A DNA stretch of 64,000 bases, from positions 23,140 through 87,139 of the forward strand of contig JAFSGW010000002.1 in NCBI GenBank assembly GCA_017440585.1, read 5' to 3'. Made by a program: the position numbers and the translations under genes. This DNA is from Clostridia bacterium (GTDB lineage: Bacteria > Bacillota > Clostridia > UMGS1883). Positions 1 through 8,016 of the stretch are shown one piece after another. Below the pieces are notes generated by a model that searched no databases, was not told where the DNA came from, and saw only the letters and a list, made by a program, of their open reading frames with translations. Each line of letters begins with the position of its first letter. Position 1 is the stretch's first letter.

Positions 1-1
1 A

Positions 2-217
2 TGTGCTCAAGGCAAAGGCTTAGCGAAAAAGCTTATTTTTGAGTTTATTTCAGAATGCGAGAGGAAGAATTTGTCGGCAGTTCATTTATATACTGATTGT
101 CGTAATCAACCTGCGATAAAAATGTACGAACGCCTGGGGTTTGAACACTATTCATGTTTAAATGAAATCAGGCCCGATGATATTCATTTTATATATTATA
201 TTAACAAGGAGAAATAA
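2..217 (+). CDS. GNAT-family N-acetyltransferase, C-terminal fragment (5' end outside the window)
   Basis: The open frame enters from the left edge and stops at 215-217. It encodes the C-terminal part of a GNAT fold: AQGKGLAKKLI resembles the acetyl-CoA pyrophosphate-binding motif A, and NQPAIKMYERLGF is the usual motif B near the end of such enzymes. GNATs move an acyl group from acyl-CoA to an amine. It ends 4 bases before the first ATP-grasp gene, so the two are probably co-transcribed. With a VioA-like sugar aminotransferase nearby, N-acylation of a 4-amino-4,6-dideoxy sugar is a reasonable but unproven role. Confidence 0.8.
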   Translation, partial: CAQGKGLAKKLIFEFISECERKNLSAVHLYTDCRNQPAIKMYERLGFEHYSCLNEIRPDDIHFIYYINKEK

Positions 218-221
218 TTGA

Positions 222-1247
222 ATGAATGTATTGTTGACCTCTGTTGGACGAAGAGCATATATGGTAAAGTATTTTAAAGAGGCGATAGGCAACAATGGAG
301 AGGTTCATGTTTGTAATTCCGACGACCTGACCGTAGCCTTTCACTATGCTGATAAGCACGTGATTTCACCGTTGATTTATGATGATGCATATGTACCGTT
401 TTTGCTTGATTATTGTAAAGAAAACAAGATTGATATTTTACTTTCTCTTTTTGACATTGACTTATTGGTTCTTGCGCGTAACAAAGCTAAGTTTGAAGAA
501 ATAGGAACTCAAGTTGTTGTATCTGATGAAAAGCTTATAAGTGTTTGTAATGACAAATGGAAAACATATCTTTTCCTGAAAGAAAACGGCTTTGCGGTAC
601 CTAAAACATACATTTCTCTACAAAGGGTTTTATTAGCTTTGGAAAGCGGGGAATTAAAGTATCCGATTATTATAAAGCCCCGTTTCGGATGTGGTTCAAT
701 AGGCATGTCTATAGCAGAAGATGAAATGGCTTTGCTTTATTATTTCCGAAGAAATACACGTGTAATAGGGAAAAGCTATCTTAAATACGAATCTGCCGCC
801 GTGCCGGTGGATGAACAAATTTTATATCAGGAATGTCTTAACGGACAAGAGTATGGCGTGGATATAATCAATGATCTGAATAAGAATACACGAAATGTAA
901 TTGTAAAAACAAAAATAGCTATGCGAGCAGGTGAAACCGACATTTCGGAAGTTGTGGAGATGCCTGTTATTAAAGCGGAGCTTGAAAGGCTCGGTAAATT
1001 AACAAGACATATAGGTAATATGGACTGTGATGTGTTTTTGGTAGATAGTAAGCCATATATATTAGAAATGAACGCCAGGTTTGGAGGGGGCTATCCTTTC
1101 AGTCATATGAGTGGATGTAATCTTCCGAAGGCAATAGTGGATTGGGTAGAAGGGAAAGAAATTTCAAACGAGTTGCTTCAATCGAAGGTTGGCTTTCTTG
1201 GATATAAAGAGTTAGTTATAACCGATGTTAATAGGAGAATGGAGTGA
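222..1247 (+). CDS. ATP-grasp ligase (CarB-like), first of two
   Basis: A 341-residue ATP-grasp protein. The N-terminal pre-ATP-grasp segment is of the kind seen in carbamoyl-phosphate-synthase-like ligases of polysaccharide loci. Residues 148-162 (PIIIKPRFGCGSIGM) form the nucleotide-binding strand and loop, 204-215 contain the conserved QEYGVDI, and LEMNARFGGGYP at 281-292 supplies the Glu/Asn magnesium ligands. Members join a carboxylate to an amine or thiol through an acyl phosphate. Two ATGs lie at 222 and 226 but only 222 is in frame; AAGGAG at 206-211 is the ribosome site. It overlaps the next ATP-grasp gene by 4 bases. The substrate cannot be read from the sequence; aminoacylation of an amino sugar is my inference from context. 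Confidence 0.88.
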   Translation: MNVLLTSVGRRAYMVKYFKEAIGNNGEVHVCNSDDLTVAFHYADKHVISPLIYDDAYVPFLLDYCKENKIDILLSLFDIDLLVLARNKAKFEEIGTQVVVSDEKLISVCNDKWKTYLFLKENGFAVPKTYISLQRVLLALESGELKYPIIIKPRFGCGSIGMSIAEDEMALLYYFRRNTRVIGKSYLKYESAAVPVDEQILYQECLNGQEYGVDIINDLNKNTRNVIVKTKIAMRAGETDISEVVEMPVIKAELERLGKLTRHIGNMDCDVFLVDSKPYILEMNARFGGGYPFSHMSGCNLPKAIVDWVEGKEISNELLQSKVGFLGYKELVITDVNRRME

Positions 1248-2575
1248 AGTTATATATGAATAATTTGAAAGGAAAAAAATTGTTGGTTTTAGGTGGTGCA
1301 TTTCAGCATTGCAAATTGGTTGAAGCAGCACATGAATTGGGCGTAACGGTGATTGTTACAGATTATCTTCCGTTGGAGCAAGCTCCTGCAAAACAATTGG
1401 CTGACAAATATTATATGAATAACATTACAGATATTGATGATATTGTAGAGTTTTGCCGGAATGAAGGGGTTGACGGAGTTATTGCCACCTCCTTGGATGC
1501 TTGCCAGAGACCTTATCAGCAGATTTGCGAAAAGCTTAATGTTCCTTGCTTTGGTAATGCAGAACAGTATCGTATATTAACGGATAAGAATGTATTTAAG
1601 GAGTATTGCAAGAAAAATGGCGTAGATGTTATTCCCGAATACCGAATGGAAGATTTTTCGGATAAGGATACATGTATGCAGACTGTAAATTTTCCGATTT
1701 TTATCAAGCCTTGTGACAGTCGAGGGTCACGTGGACAAACTATTTGCAATACTTACGAAGAAGCATTGGATGGCATAAAGTTTGCGATGAGTGAAAGCAC
1801 CATAGGTAAAATCGTTATAGAGAAATATATGGGACAAAACAACGACTTTTCAATGACTATAATTGTTTTAAACGGAAAAGCTTATCCATTCAGAACGGTT
1901 GACCGTTTTCTCGGAACAATGGAGGATGGTCTTGACAAGCTGGCTGTTGGTGCAGCAATGCCATCTGTCTTTACAGAGCTGTATATGACGAAGGTTCATG
2001 ATAAAGTGCAGAAGCTTATTGAAGATATTGGTCTTGTTAACGCTCCGGTGTTTATGCAAGGGTTTGTAGATGGAGATACAGTTCGTTTTTATGACCCGGG
2101 TCTCAGGTTCCCGGGTGGCGAATATGAACGTATGTTCAAGGCTGCAATGAATAAAAATGTATTCTATCCTCTTATAGAATACGCACTTACAGGCGAGGTT
2201 TCTGAGGATGCAGTTTCCTTGAATAAGGATGATATCTGGTTAGGCGGAAAGGTTGCGGCACAAGTATTGCCTACACTCAGAGCAGGAAGGATTTCATCTA
2301 TTGAAGGAATGGAAAAGATAAAGAAGCATCCAAGGGTTGTATCTGCGTTTGAAAGATTTGCAATAGGCGATGAGATTGTGGAAACACATAATGTAAATCA
2401 ACGTTTTTGTGAAATTGATGTAGTTTGTGACAACAATGATGAAATGAAGAATGCAGTTGATTGTATATATAATACTTTGGAAATATTGGATGAAAATGGC
2501 GAAAGCATGATTGTTTCCAGGTATGATACTGATTTATTTTTAAAACGAAAAAAATTCTTTGAAAGCGGGAGGTAA
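1244..2575 (+). CDS. ATP-grasp ligase (PurK/BacD-like), second of two
   Basis: A 443-residue ATP-grasp protein starting at GTG 1244 inside the GTGA overlap with the preceding ligase, so translation is probably coupled. The N-terminus has a Rossmann-like LLVLGGAFQHCKLVEAA. FPIFIKPCDSRGSRG at 150-164 is the ATP loop, VIEKYMGQNNDFSM at 191-204 follows, and YDPGLRFPGGEYE at 283-295 holds the metal-site region. It is only distantly similar to the first ligase, so the pair is not a recent duplication. The C-terminal 110 residues resemble the PurK/BacD-type tail. Product unknown; with the GNAT fragment and sugar aminotransferase it may decorate an amino sugar or build a peptide-like substituent. Confidence 0.87.
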   Translation: MKLYMNNLKGKKLLVLGGAFQHCKLVEAAHELGVTVIVTDYLPLEQAPAKQLADKYYMNNITDIDDIVEFCRNEGVDGVIATSLDACQRPYQQICEKLNVPCFGNAEQYRILTDKNVFKEYCKKNGVDVIPEYRMEDFSDKDTCMQTVNFPIFIKPCDSRGSRGQTICNTYEEALDGIKFAMSESTIGKIVIEKYMGQNNDFSMTIIVLNGKAYPFRTVDRFLGTMEDGLDKLAVGAAMPSVFTELYMTKVHDKVQKLIEDIGLVNAPVFMQGFVDGDTVRFYDPGLRFPGGEYERMFKAAMNKNVFYPLIEYALTGEVSEDAVSLNKDDIWLGGKVAAQVLPTLRAGRISSIEGMEKIKKHPRVVSAFERFAIGDEIVETHNVNQRFCEIDVVCDNNDEMKNAVDCIYNTLEILDENGESMIVSRYDTDLFLKRKKFFESGR

Positions 2576-2580
2576 GTGCA

Positions 2581-3942
2581 ATGCCGGTTGAATTATTATA
2601 TCTTATTGTTGTATTTGCTGTTTGTATTGTTGGTTTTTCCATATTAAAACGTCCTTTGTATGAATGTATGTTAGTGGCGTTTTTCGTGTTGCTTACAGTT
2701 AGTGGTACCTGGTCAGGTATAGGAACATTTATATGGGATGCCTTATGCGAACCTACAATGTATGTTATATTTGTGTTTGTTATATCTGCATCATTGTTAT
2801 CGAAGACTACCATAATAGATGATTGTATTGCGATTATATTATCTCTTTTCGGTCGTTTAAGAGGCGGTGCAGGGTTTGTTGCAATTATCGGTAGTACTTA
2901 TATGGGTTCACTTTCAGGTTCCGGCCCCGGAAACGTTGCTACCACAGGTGTTTTCACCATTCCTGCAATGATTCGTTCGGGATTTCCTCCTCATCTTGCA
3001 GCAAACGTTGAAGCACATTCCAGTACAATGGGCAACATGATTCCGCCTGCTGGTATGATTGCTATTGCTTTTGCAGCCTTGGATACACTGTATCCCGATA
3101 CATACACGCTATCTCAGTATTGGATGTTGTTGTGGGGTATAGTATTGTGGTTTGCACTCCAAAGAATTATAACTCTTTATCTTATGTGCAGATATTACAA
3201 AGTTGAAGCTATGAATAAGGAGGATATACCGGGGTTTATTGAATCGATAAAGAAGGGCTGGAAAGCGGTGTTCTTGCCAATTATTGTATTTTTGCCGTTC
3301 TTTTTAACTTCTACCTTTGAAGAATTTTTCAAAGCAAGGCTTGGAGATGGTGTATCTTCATTAAACAATAGTCTGATTTTGCTTATTCCTTCAATAATTG
3401 TTGTATGTGGCATTTTGTTATCGGGTAAAGAAATCAGACAGAAGATGACTATTCCTTACATGAGCCGTTGTATTCAGGATGGTATGTTGAAGGTTGTTCC
3501 CACAGCATCACTTGTTTTGTTTGCGTACTTTGTAAGTAACGTGTTCGAAACCTTGAATGTTGAGGTAGCAATCGGCGAATTGATCAATTCCTTAAATATG
3601 AGCAGAGTGACATTATGCTTATTATTGCCTTTATTTACTGCAATTCTTGGTATGCTTTTACCCGGTTCGACGCAGGTAAAGATTTTCGGTGGTATTATTA
3701 TATCTATGCTTGCCGCTGCAGGTACCAATCCTATGCTCGCTGCAGCAATGTTGCCTTGTATTTGTGGAGCTATGCACGGGGTTACACCTCCATATTGTGC
3801 ATGTGTATATGTGGGTATGGGTATAGCTCAATCTGAATTAAAGCCGACTCTGGTAAACTGCATGATATGGATTATTGTTCATTATGTTTTATCGGTAGTA
3901 GTTTTGTTGGAATTGTTACCGATATGGGGTTTAATAGGCTAA
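2581..3942 (+). CDS. TRAP-type large permease (DctM family)
   Basis: A 453-residue polytopic membrane protein with about 12 hydrophobic segments. GSTYMGSLSGSGPGNVATTG at 104-123 and the stretch VEAHSSTMGNMIPPAG (143-158) match the paired SGS..NV.TTG and VEA.AST.G...PP motifs of DctM-type TRAP permeases, the ion-coupled transmembrane subunit for organic acids such as C4-dicarboxylates, sialic acid or amino acids. Length suits the family. It starts 5 bases after the second ATP-grasp gene. The usual extracytoplasmic binding protein (DctP or TAXI type) is absent from the window. It could import a precursor or move a glycan-linked metabolite; direction and substrate are not visible. Confidence 0.85.
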   Translation: MPVELLYLIVVFAVCIVGFSILKRPLYECMLVAFFVLLTVSGTWSGIGTFIWDALCEPTMYVIFVFVISASLLSKTTIIDDCIAIILSLFGRLRGGAGFVAIIGSTYMGSLSGSGPGNVATTGVFTIPAMIRSGFPPHLAANVEAHSSTMGNMIPPAGMIAIAFAALDTLYPDTYTLSQYWMLLWGIVLWFALQRIITLYLMCRYYKVEAMNKEDIPGFIESIKKGWKAVFLPIIVFLPFFLTSTFEEFFKARLGDGVSSLNNSLILLIPSIIVVCGILLSGKEIRQKMTIPYMSRCIQDGMLKVVPTASLVLFAYFVSNVFETLNVEVAIGELINSLNMSRVTLCLLLPLFTAILGMLLPGSTQVKIFGGIIISMLAAAGTNPMLAAAMLPCICGAMHGVTPPYCACVYVGMGIAQSELKPTLVNCMIWIIVHYVLSVVVLLELLPIWGLIG

Positions 3943-3954
3943 GGGGGTAGATTT

Positions 3955-4245
3955 ATGAGAGCGAATATTTATAAGTTTTTAAATAGAGTTTATGGCTTTA
4001 TGATGTCGGTTTCCTTCTTTGCAGGGTTTCTTCCTCTTATACCTTTTATATTTGCGATAATAATTGGTGGGGAGATTGGAGAAGCAATTGCTGTTTTCCT
4101 GTATAAACAGTATTATCCTGTTGTGATCATTTTAGGCTGTTTAGCTGTGGTTGTAGGATGGGTTGCGATGTATGTTGGAAAAATAGAAGCTTTCTCTGTT
4201 AAGAAAACCGTTGCAACAGAAGATTCAGGAAAGAAGGATGAGTAG
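3955..4245 (+). CDS. Small two/three-helix membrane protein, candidate DctQ-like partner
   Basis: A 96-residue protein with hydrophobic segments at about 14-40 and 48-76 and a charged C-terminal tail. GGGGG within AAGGGGGTAG lies just upstream of ATG 3955. I do not recognise it by sequence. Its place directly after a DctM-type permease and its size fit a reduced small TRAP subunit (DctQ proteins are usually 150-200 residues with four helices), so it may be a truncated or divergent version. Its last bases overlap the possible upstream start (4238) of the aminotransferase gene. Confidence 0.6.
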   Translation: MRANIYKFLNRVYGFMMSVSFFAGFLPLIPFIFAIIIGGEIGEAIAVFLYKQYYPVVIILGCLAVVVGWVAMYVGKIEAFSVKKTVATEDSGKKDE

Positions 4246-4246
4246 A

Positions 4247-5347
4247 ATGTCAATTAATGTAACTCGTTCCTCCATGCCCTCATTTGAGGAATATTGCGAG
4301 GAAATCAAGGAGCTCTGGGACAGCCACTGGCTGACAAATATGGGAGCAAAGCATAAACAGCTTCAAAGTGAATTGGAAAACTATCTTAACACACCTCATG
4401 CAATTTTATACACCAATGGTCATCTTGCATTGGAAAATGTTATCGCAGCGATGGATTTGCCCAAGGGTGGAGAGGTGATTACAACCCCATTTACTTTTGC
4501 ATCCACTACTCATGCGATTGTAAGAAATGGGCTTGTACCTGTTTTTTGTGATGTTAACGATGTAGACTATACTATTGATGTAAACAAGATAGAGGAACTG
4601 ATTACTGACAAAACAGTTGCTATTGTTCCTGTTCATGTATACGGAAATTTGTGTGATGTAGATGCGATTAAGAGCATTGCAGACAAGTACTCTCTTAAAG
4701 TGATATATGATGCAGCACATGCCTTTGGTGTTTCGTATAATGGAGTAAATGCAGCCAATTTTGGTGATGCTTCCATGTTTAGTTTCCATGCAACAAAGGT
4801 TTTCAACACAATCGAAGGCGGTGCCATTACGTTCTCTGACGATGCATTGGTACAGTTGCTTAATGATATGAAAAATTTCGGCATAAGAGGTCAGGAAGAG
4901 GTTGCCTATATTGGCGGAAATGCAAAAATGAACGAATTCCAGGCGGCAATGGGCATTTGCAACCTTCGTCATATAGATGAAGAAATAGCTAAGAGAAGAG
5001 CTGTTGTTGAACGCTATCGCTCTAGGCTTTCGGGAATTAAAGGCATTAAGCTTTGCCCTGAACAGGAAGGCGTTAAATCAAACTATTCTTATTTTCCTGT
5101 GATATTTGACGGATATAAGTATACCCGTGATGAAATTTTTTCTATGCTTGCCCAAGAAGGTATTACTGCAAGAAAGTATTTTTATCCTTTGACGAACAGC
5201 TTTGACTGTTATAAGGATTTTCCTACAGCGGGAGCAGAAAAAACACCTGTTGCACAGTTCTTGGCAAATAGAGTATTGACGTTGCCTTTATTTGCTGATT
5301 TAAGTCTTGATGATGTTGACAGAATCTGCAATGTAATATTAAAATAA
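4247..5347 (+). CDS. DegT/DnrJ/EryC1/StrS aminotransferase, VioA-like
   Basis: A 366-residue PLP-dependent sugar aminotransferase. DAAHAFG at 155-161 holds the Asp that contacts the pyridine nitrogen and SFHATK ends in the Schiff-base Lys at about 184. From memory, the opening (VTRSSMPSFEEY, WLTNMG) and the SFHATKVFNTIEGG block closely follow VioA, which makes dTDP-4-amino-4,6-dideoxyglucose from the dTDP-4-keto-6-deoxyglucose that RmlB supplies; rmlB lies 1 kb downstream. ATG 4247 has AGAAGG at 4232-4237; ATG 4238 (three residues longer) is an alternative that overlaps the previous stop. The exact amino sugar is inferred. Confidence 0.88.
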   Translation: MSINVTRSSMPSFEEYCEEIKELWDSHWLTNMGAKHKQLQSELENYLNTPHAILYTNGHLALENVIAAMDLPKGGEVITTPFTFASTTHAIVRNGLVPVFCDVNDVDYTIDVNKIEELITDKTVAIVPVHVYGNLCDVDAIKSIADKYSLKVIYDAAHAFGVSYNGVNAANFGDASMFSFHATKVFNTIEGGAITFSDDALVQLLNDMKNFGIRGQEEVAYIGGNAKMNEFQAAMGICNLRHIDEEIAKRRAVVERYRSRLSGIKGIKLCPEQEGVKSNYSYFPVIFDGYKYTRDEIFSMLAQEGITARKYFYPLTNSFDCYKDFPTAGAEKTPVAQFLANRVLTLPLFADLSLDDVDRICNVILK

Positions 5348-5397
5348 AGCAATGTTTACATAATTCAAAATCAATCCTGACTGAAAGGTGTTTTGTC

Positions 5398-6330
5398 ATG
5401 AAAAAGACTCTTGTTTTATTTACAACAGATGACGCTTACTATTTTGGAAGAATTAAAAGTGAAAATCTGTATGTTGATGGCTTATTCAAAGACTGCAACA
5501 GCGTTGAAAAATTTGTTTTAAAGGTTCTCAGAAAGCTTTCGTTGCCTTTCACAAAGTGGTTTTACCGTTCCTGGTACAAAAAATTAAATGGTTTTGACAA
5601 AATCGTTGTTTTTGACACACCTTTTCATTCCGATTTGAAGCTTTTGGATAACATAGCAAAGAAAGCTCCGAATATTGAGAAATATTTTTATTCATGGAAT
5701 ACCATTCTCAATGAAGCGAGATATGCTAAGGAACGTGAGGCAGCAGACAGAAATGGATTTAAATTTTTCTGTTATGATCACGGAAGCTGTGAAAAATACG
5801 ATCTTAACTTTAATACTATAATGTACGATAACTCATTACAGCTTTCTTCAATTGAAAAAGTGGAATATGATGCGTTATTCCTGGGATATTTAAAGGACAG
5901 AAAGCAAAAAATTCTTGAGCTCTATAATCTGTTAAAAGATGCTTCACTCAATCCAAGATTTATTATTGTTTCAAGCAATCCGGAAGATGAATCACTTCCT
6001 TTTGAATTCCGAACAGGCTATGTTAACTACTACGATTATCTTAAAATGCTTGAAAACAGTGGTTCCATCCTTGACATTGCCCAAAAAGGGCAGGATGGAT
6101 TTTCCATGCGTGTAATGGAGGCTATTTTCTTTAATAAGAAACTAATCTCATCTAACGTTGCATTGTATGGTGCAGATTTCTATAATCCAAATAATATTTT
6201 AATTATTGATTCAGATAATGTTGACTGTAACGAAATCAAAGAGTTTTTTGAAAAGCCGTTTGTGCCTTATTCTGAAGCAACGCGTAAGTATTATTCAATT
6301 GAGGCATGGGCTGACCGTTTTATATTATAG
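5398..6330 (+). CDS. Glycosyltransferase-like protein of a surface-glycan locus
   Basis: A 310-residue soluble protein without membrane segments. The C-terminal part has QKGQDGFSMRVMEAIFFNKK at 229-248, like the G..MR..EA...GK.li..N pattern of the nucleotide-sugar domain of GT-B transferases, preceded by strands that read as a Rossmann half (RFIIVSS). GAAAGGTG at 5384-5391 serves ATG 5398. It sits between the amino-sugar aminotransferase and rmlB, so it probably transfers a sugar made by these genes. Donor, acceptor and linkage cannot be told. A non-catalytic member of the same fold is possible. Confidence 0.62.
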   Translation: MKKTLVLFTTDDAYYFGRIKSENLYVDGLFKDCNSVEKFVLKVLRKLSLPFTKWFYRSWYKKLNGFDKIVVFDTPFHSDLKLLDNIAKKAPNIEKYFYSWNTILNEARYAKEREAADRNGFKFFCYDHGSCEKYDLNFNTIMYDNSLQLSSIEKVEYDALFLGYLKDRKQKILELYNLLKDASLNPRFIIVSSNPEDESLPFEFRTGYVNYYDYLKMLENSGSILDIAQKGQDGFSMRVMEAIFFNKKLISSNVALYGADFYNPNNILIIDSDNVDCNEIKEFFEKPFVPYSEATRKYYSIEAWADRFIL

Positions 6331-6342
6331 GAGGTTTTTTAT

Positions 6343-7368
6343 ATGAATAAGACTATTATTGTTACCGGTGGTGCCGGATTTATCGGAAGTAATTTTGTGT
6401 TCCATATGCTCAATAAGTATCCTGATTACAGAATAGTTTGTCTTGACAAGCTTACATATGCAGGAAACCTTTCTACCTTGAAGAGCGTTATGGACAATCC
6501 TAATTTCAGATTTGTAAAGTCAGACATTTGTGACAGAGATGCTGTTTACCAGCTTTTTGAAGAAGAAAAACCTGATGTTGTGGTTAATTTTGCAGCGGAA
6601 AGCCATGTTGACCGTTCTATTGAAGACCCGGGCATTTTCCTTGAGACAAACATTAAAGGAACAGCCGTGCTTATGGACGCGTGCCGTAAATATGGTATTG
6701 AGAGATATCATCAGGTGTCAACAGACGAAGTATATGGCGACCTTCCTCTGGACAGACCCGACTTATTCTTCACTGAAGAGACCCCCATTCACACATCTTC
6801 ACCTTATTCTTCCAGTAAGGCGGGTGCTGATTTGCTTGTGTTGGCTTATCACAGAACCTATGGACTTCCGGTGACCATTTCTCGTTGTTCAAATAACTAC
6901 GGCCCCTATCATTTTCCTGAAAAGCTCATTCCTTTAATGATTGCAAATGCACTTAACGATAAGCCTCTTCCTGTTTATGGCGAAGGCTTGAATGTCCGTG
7001 ACTGGCTTTATGTTGAAGACCATTGTAAAGCTATTGACCTCATTATTCATAAAGGTAAGGTAGGCGAGGTTTACAATATAGGCGGTCATAACGAAATGAA
7101 GAACATTGATATTGTTAAGATTATCTGTAAGGCTCTTGACAAGCCTGAGAGTCTTATTACATATGTAACGGACCGTAAGGGGCATGATATGCGTTACGCT
7201 ATTGACCCTACGAAGATACACACGGAGCTTGGCTGGCTTCCCGAAACAATGTTTGCTGATGGTATTCAGAAGACAATTCAGTGGTACCTTGATAATAAGG
7301 ACTGGTGGGAAGAAATTATTTCCGGAGAATACCAGAATTATTATGATAAGATGTATGGTAGTCGTTGA
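6343..7368 (+). CDS. rmlB: dTDP-glucose 4,6-dehydratase
   Basis: A 341-residue short-chain dehydrogenase/reductase of the RmlB type. GGAGFIG at 9-15 is the NAD-binding glycine motif, AESHVDRSI at 85-93 is diagnostic for RmlB, STDEVYG at 126-132 holds the Thr/Asp/Glu catalytic trio and YSSSK at 155-159 the Tyr-Lys pair. It converts dTDP-glucose to dTDP-4-keto-6-deoxyglucose, the branch point to rhamnose (through RmlC/RmlD) and to 4-amino sugars (through the VioA-like enzyme). A strong TAGGAGG lies 7 bases before ATG 6343. RmlA and RmlD are not in the window and should lie upstream or elsewhere. Confidence 0.96.
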   Translation: MNKTIIVTGGAGFIGSNFVFHMLNKYPDYRIVCLDKLTYAGNLSTLKSVMDNPNFRFVKSDICDRDAVYQLFEEEKPDVVVNFAAESHVDRSIEDPGIFLETNIKGTAVLMDACRKYGIERYHQVSTDEVYGDLPLDRPDLFFTEETPIHTSSPYSSSKAGADLLVLAYHRTYGLPVTISRCSNNYGPYHFPEKLIPLMIANALNDKPLPVYGEGLNVRDWLYVEDHCKAIDLIIHKGKVGEVYNIGGHNEMKNIDIVKIICKALDKPESLITYVTDRKGHDMRYAIDPTKIHTELGWLPETMFADGIQKTIQWYLDNKDWWEEIISGEYQNYYDKMYGSR

Positions 7369-7445
7369 GAAATAGGTAATCTCTTCCTGAATAACAGATT
7401 CAATGAGTATTATGTTTGAACCCGAATCATGGATGTGACGCATGA

Positions 7446-7985
7446 ATGAAACTCTACAATTTAAACATATCTGATATCAAAATAATAGAGCCTGATGTAC
7501 ATAAAGACCATCGGGGGTATTTAGCCGTGCCGATTTCTGTTAAGCAATTGAAGGATAATGGCATTGATTTTTCAATTGTTCAGATTAATCAAGGGTACAG
7601 TATAAAAGCGAACACAATACGCGGAATGCATTTTCAGGAGGGGGAGCATGCCCAGGCAAAGCTTGTGAGTGCAAACTGCGGAAGCTTTTATTCTGTTGCT
7701 GTGGACATAAGAACAAACAGCCCCACTTTCGGGAAATGGTGCGGTGAAGTCATAAGCTTTGAAAACAACAAGGTTATGTATATTCCTCGCGGTTTTGCTC
7801 ATGGATATCTGACACTGGAGGATAATACTGTTTTACAGTATTGTGTGGATAACGACTACTGCGGTGAGGCTGCAAAGGCGTTGAAATATGACGACGAAAA
7901 TGTTAATATAAAATGGCCTGCTTATGTAGATAAAACTACTCTGACAGTGAAGGATTTAAACGCTTTATCCCTTAAAGACATTTAG
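7446..7985 (+). CDS. rmlC: dTDP-4-dehydrorhamnose 3,5-epimerase family cupin
   Basis: A 179-residue RmlC-type cupin. RGMHFQEG holds the catalytic base His62, AVDIRTNSPTFGKW (85-98) is the family signature, YIPRGFAHG at 112-120 is the second conserved strand, and Tyr132 is where the catalytic acid Tyr lies. Because both residues are kept, a true 3,5-epimerase is more likely than the 3,4-ketoisomerases (FdtA/QdtA), which are shorter. The 77 bases before it hold only a weak GGATG ribosome site and no clear terminator, so it should belong to the rmlB transcript. The ATG at 7442 is out of frame; 7446 is used. Confidence 0.92.
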   Translation: MKLYNLNISDIKIIEPDVHKDHRGYLAVPISVKQLKDNGIDFSIVQINQGYSIKANTIRGMHFQEGEHAQAKLVSANCGSFYSVAVDIRTNSPTFGKWCGEVISFENNKVMYIPRGFAHGYLTLEDNTVLQYCVDNDYCGEAAKALKYDDENVNIKWPAYVDKTTLTVKDLNALSLKDI

Positions 7986-8016
7986 TAACACTCTTGACAG
8001 TAAGGACGTAAACAAT

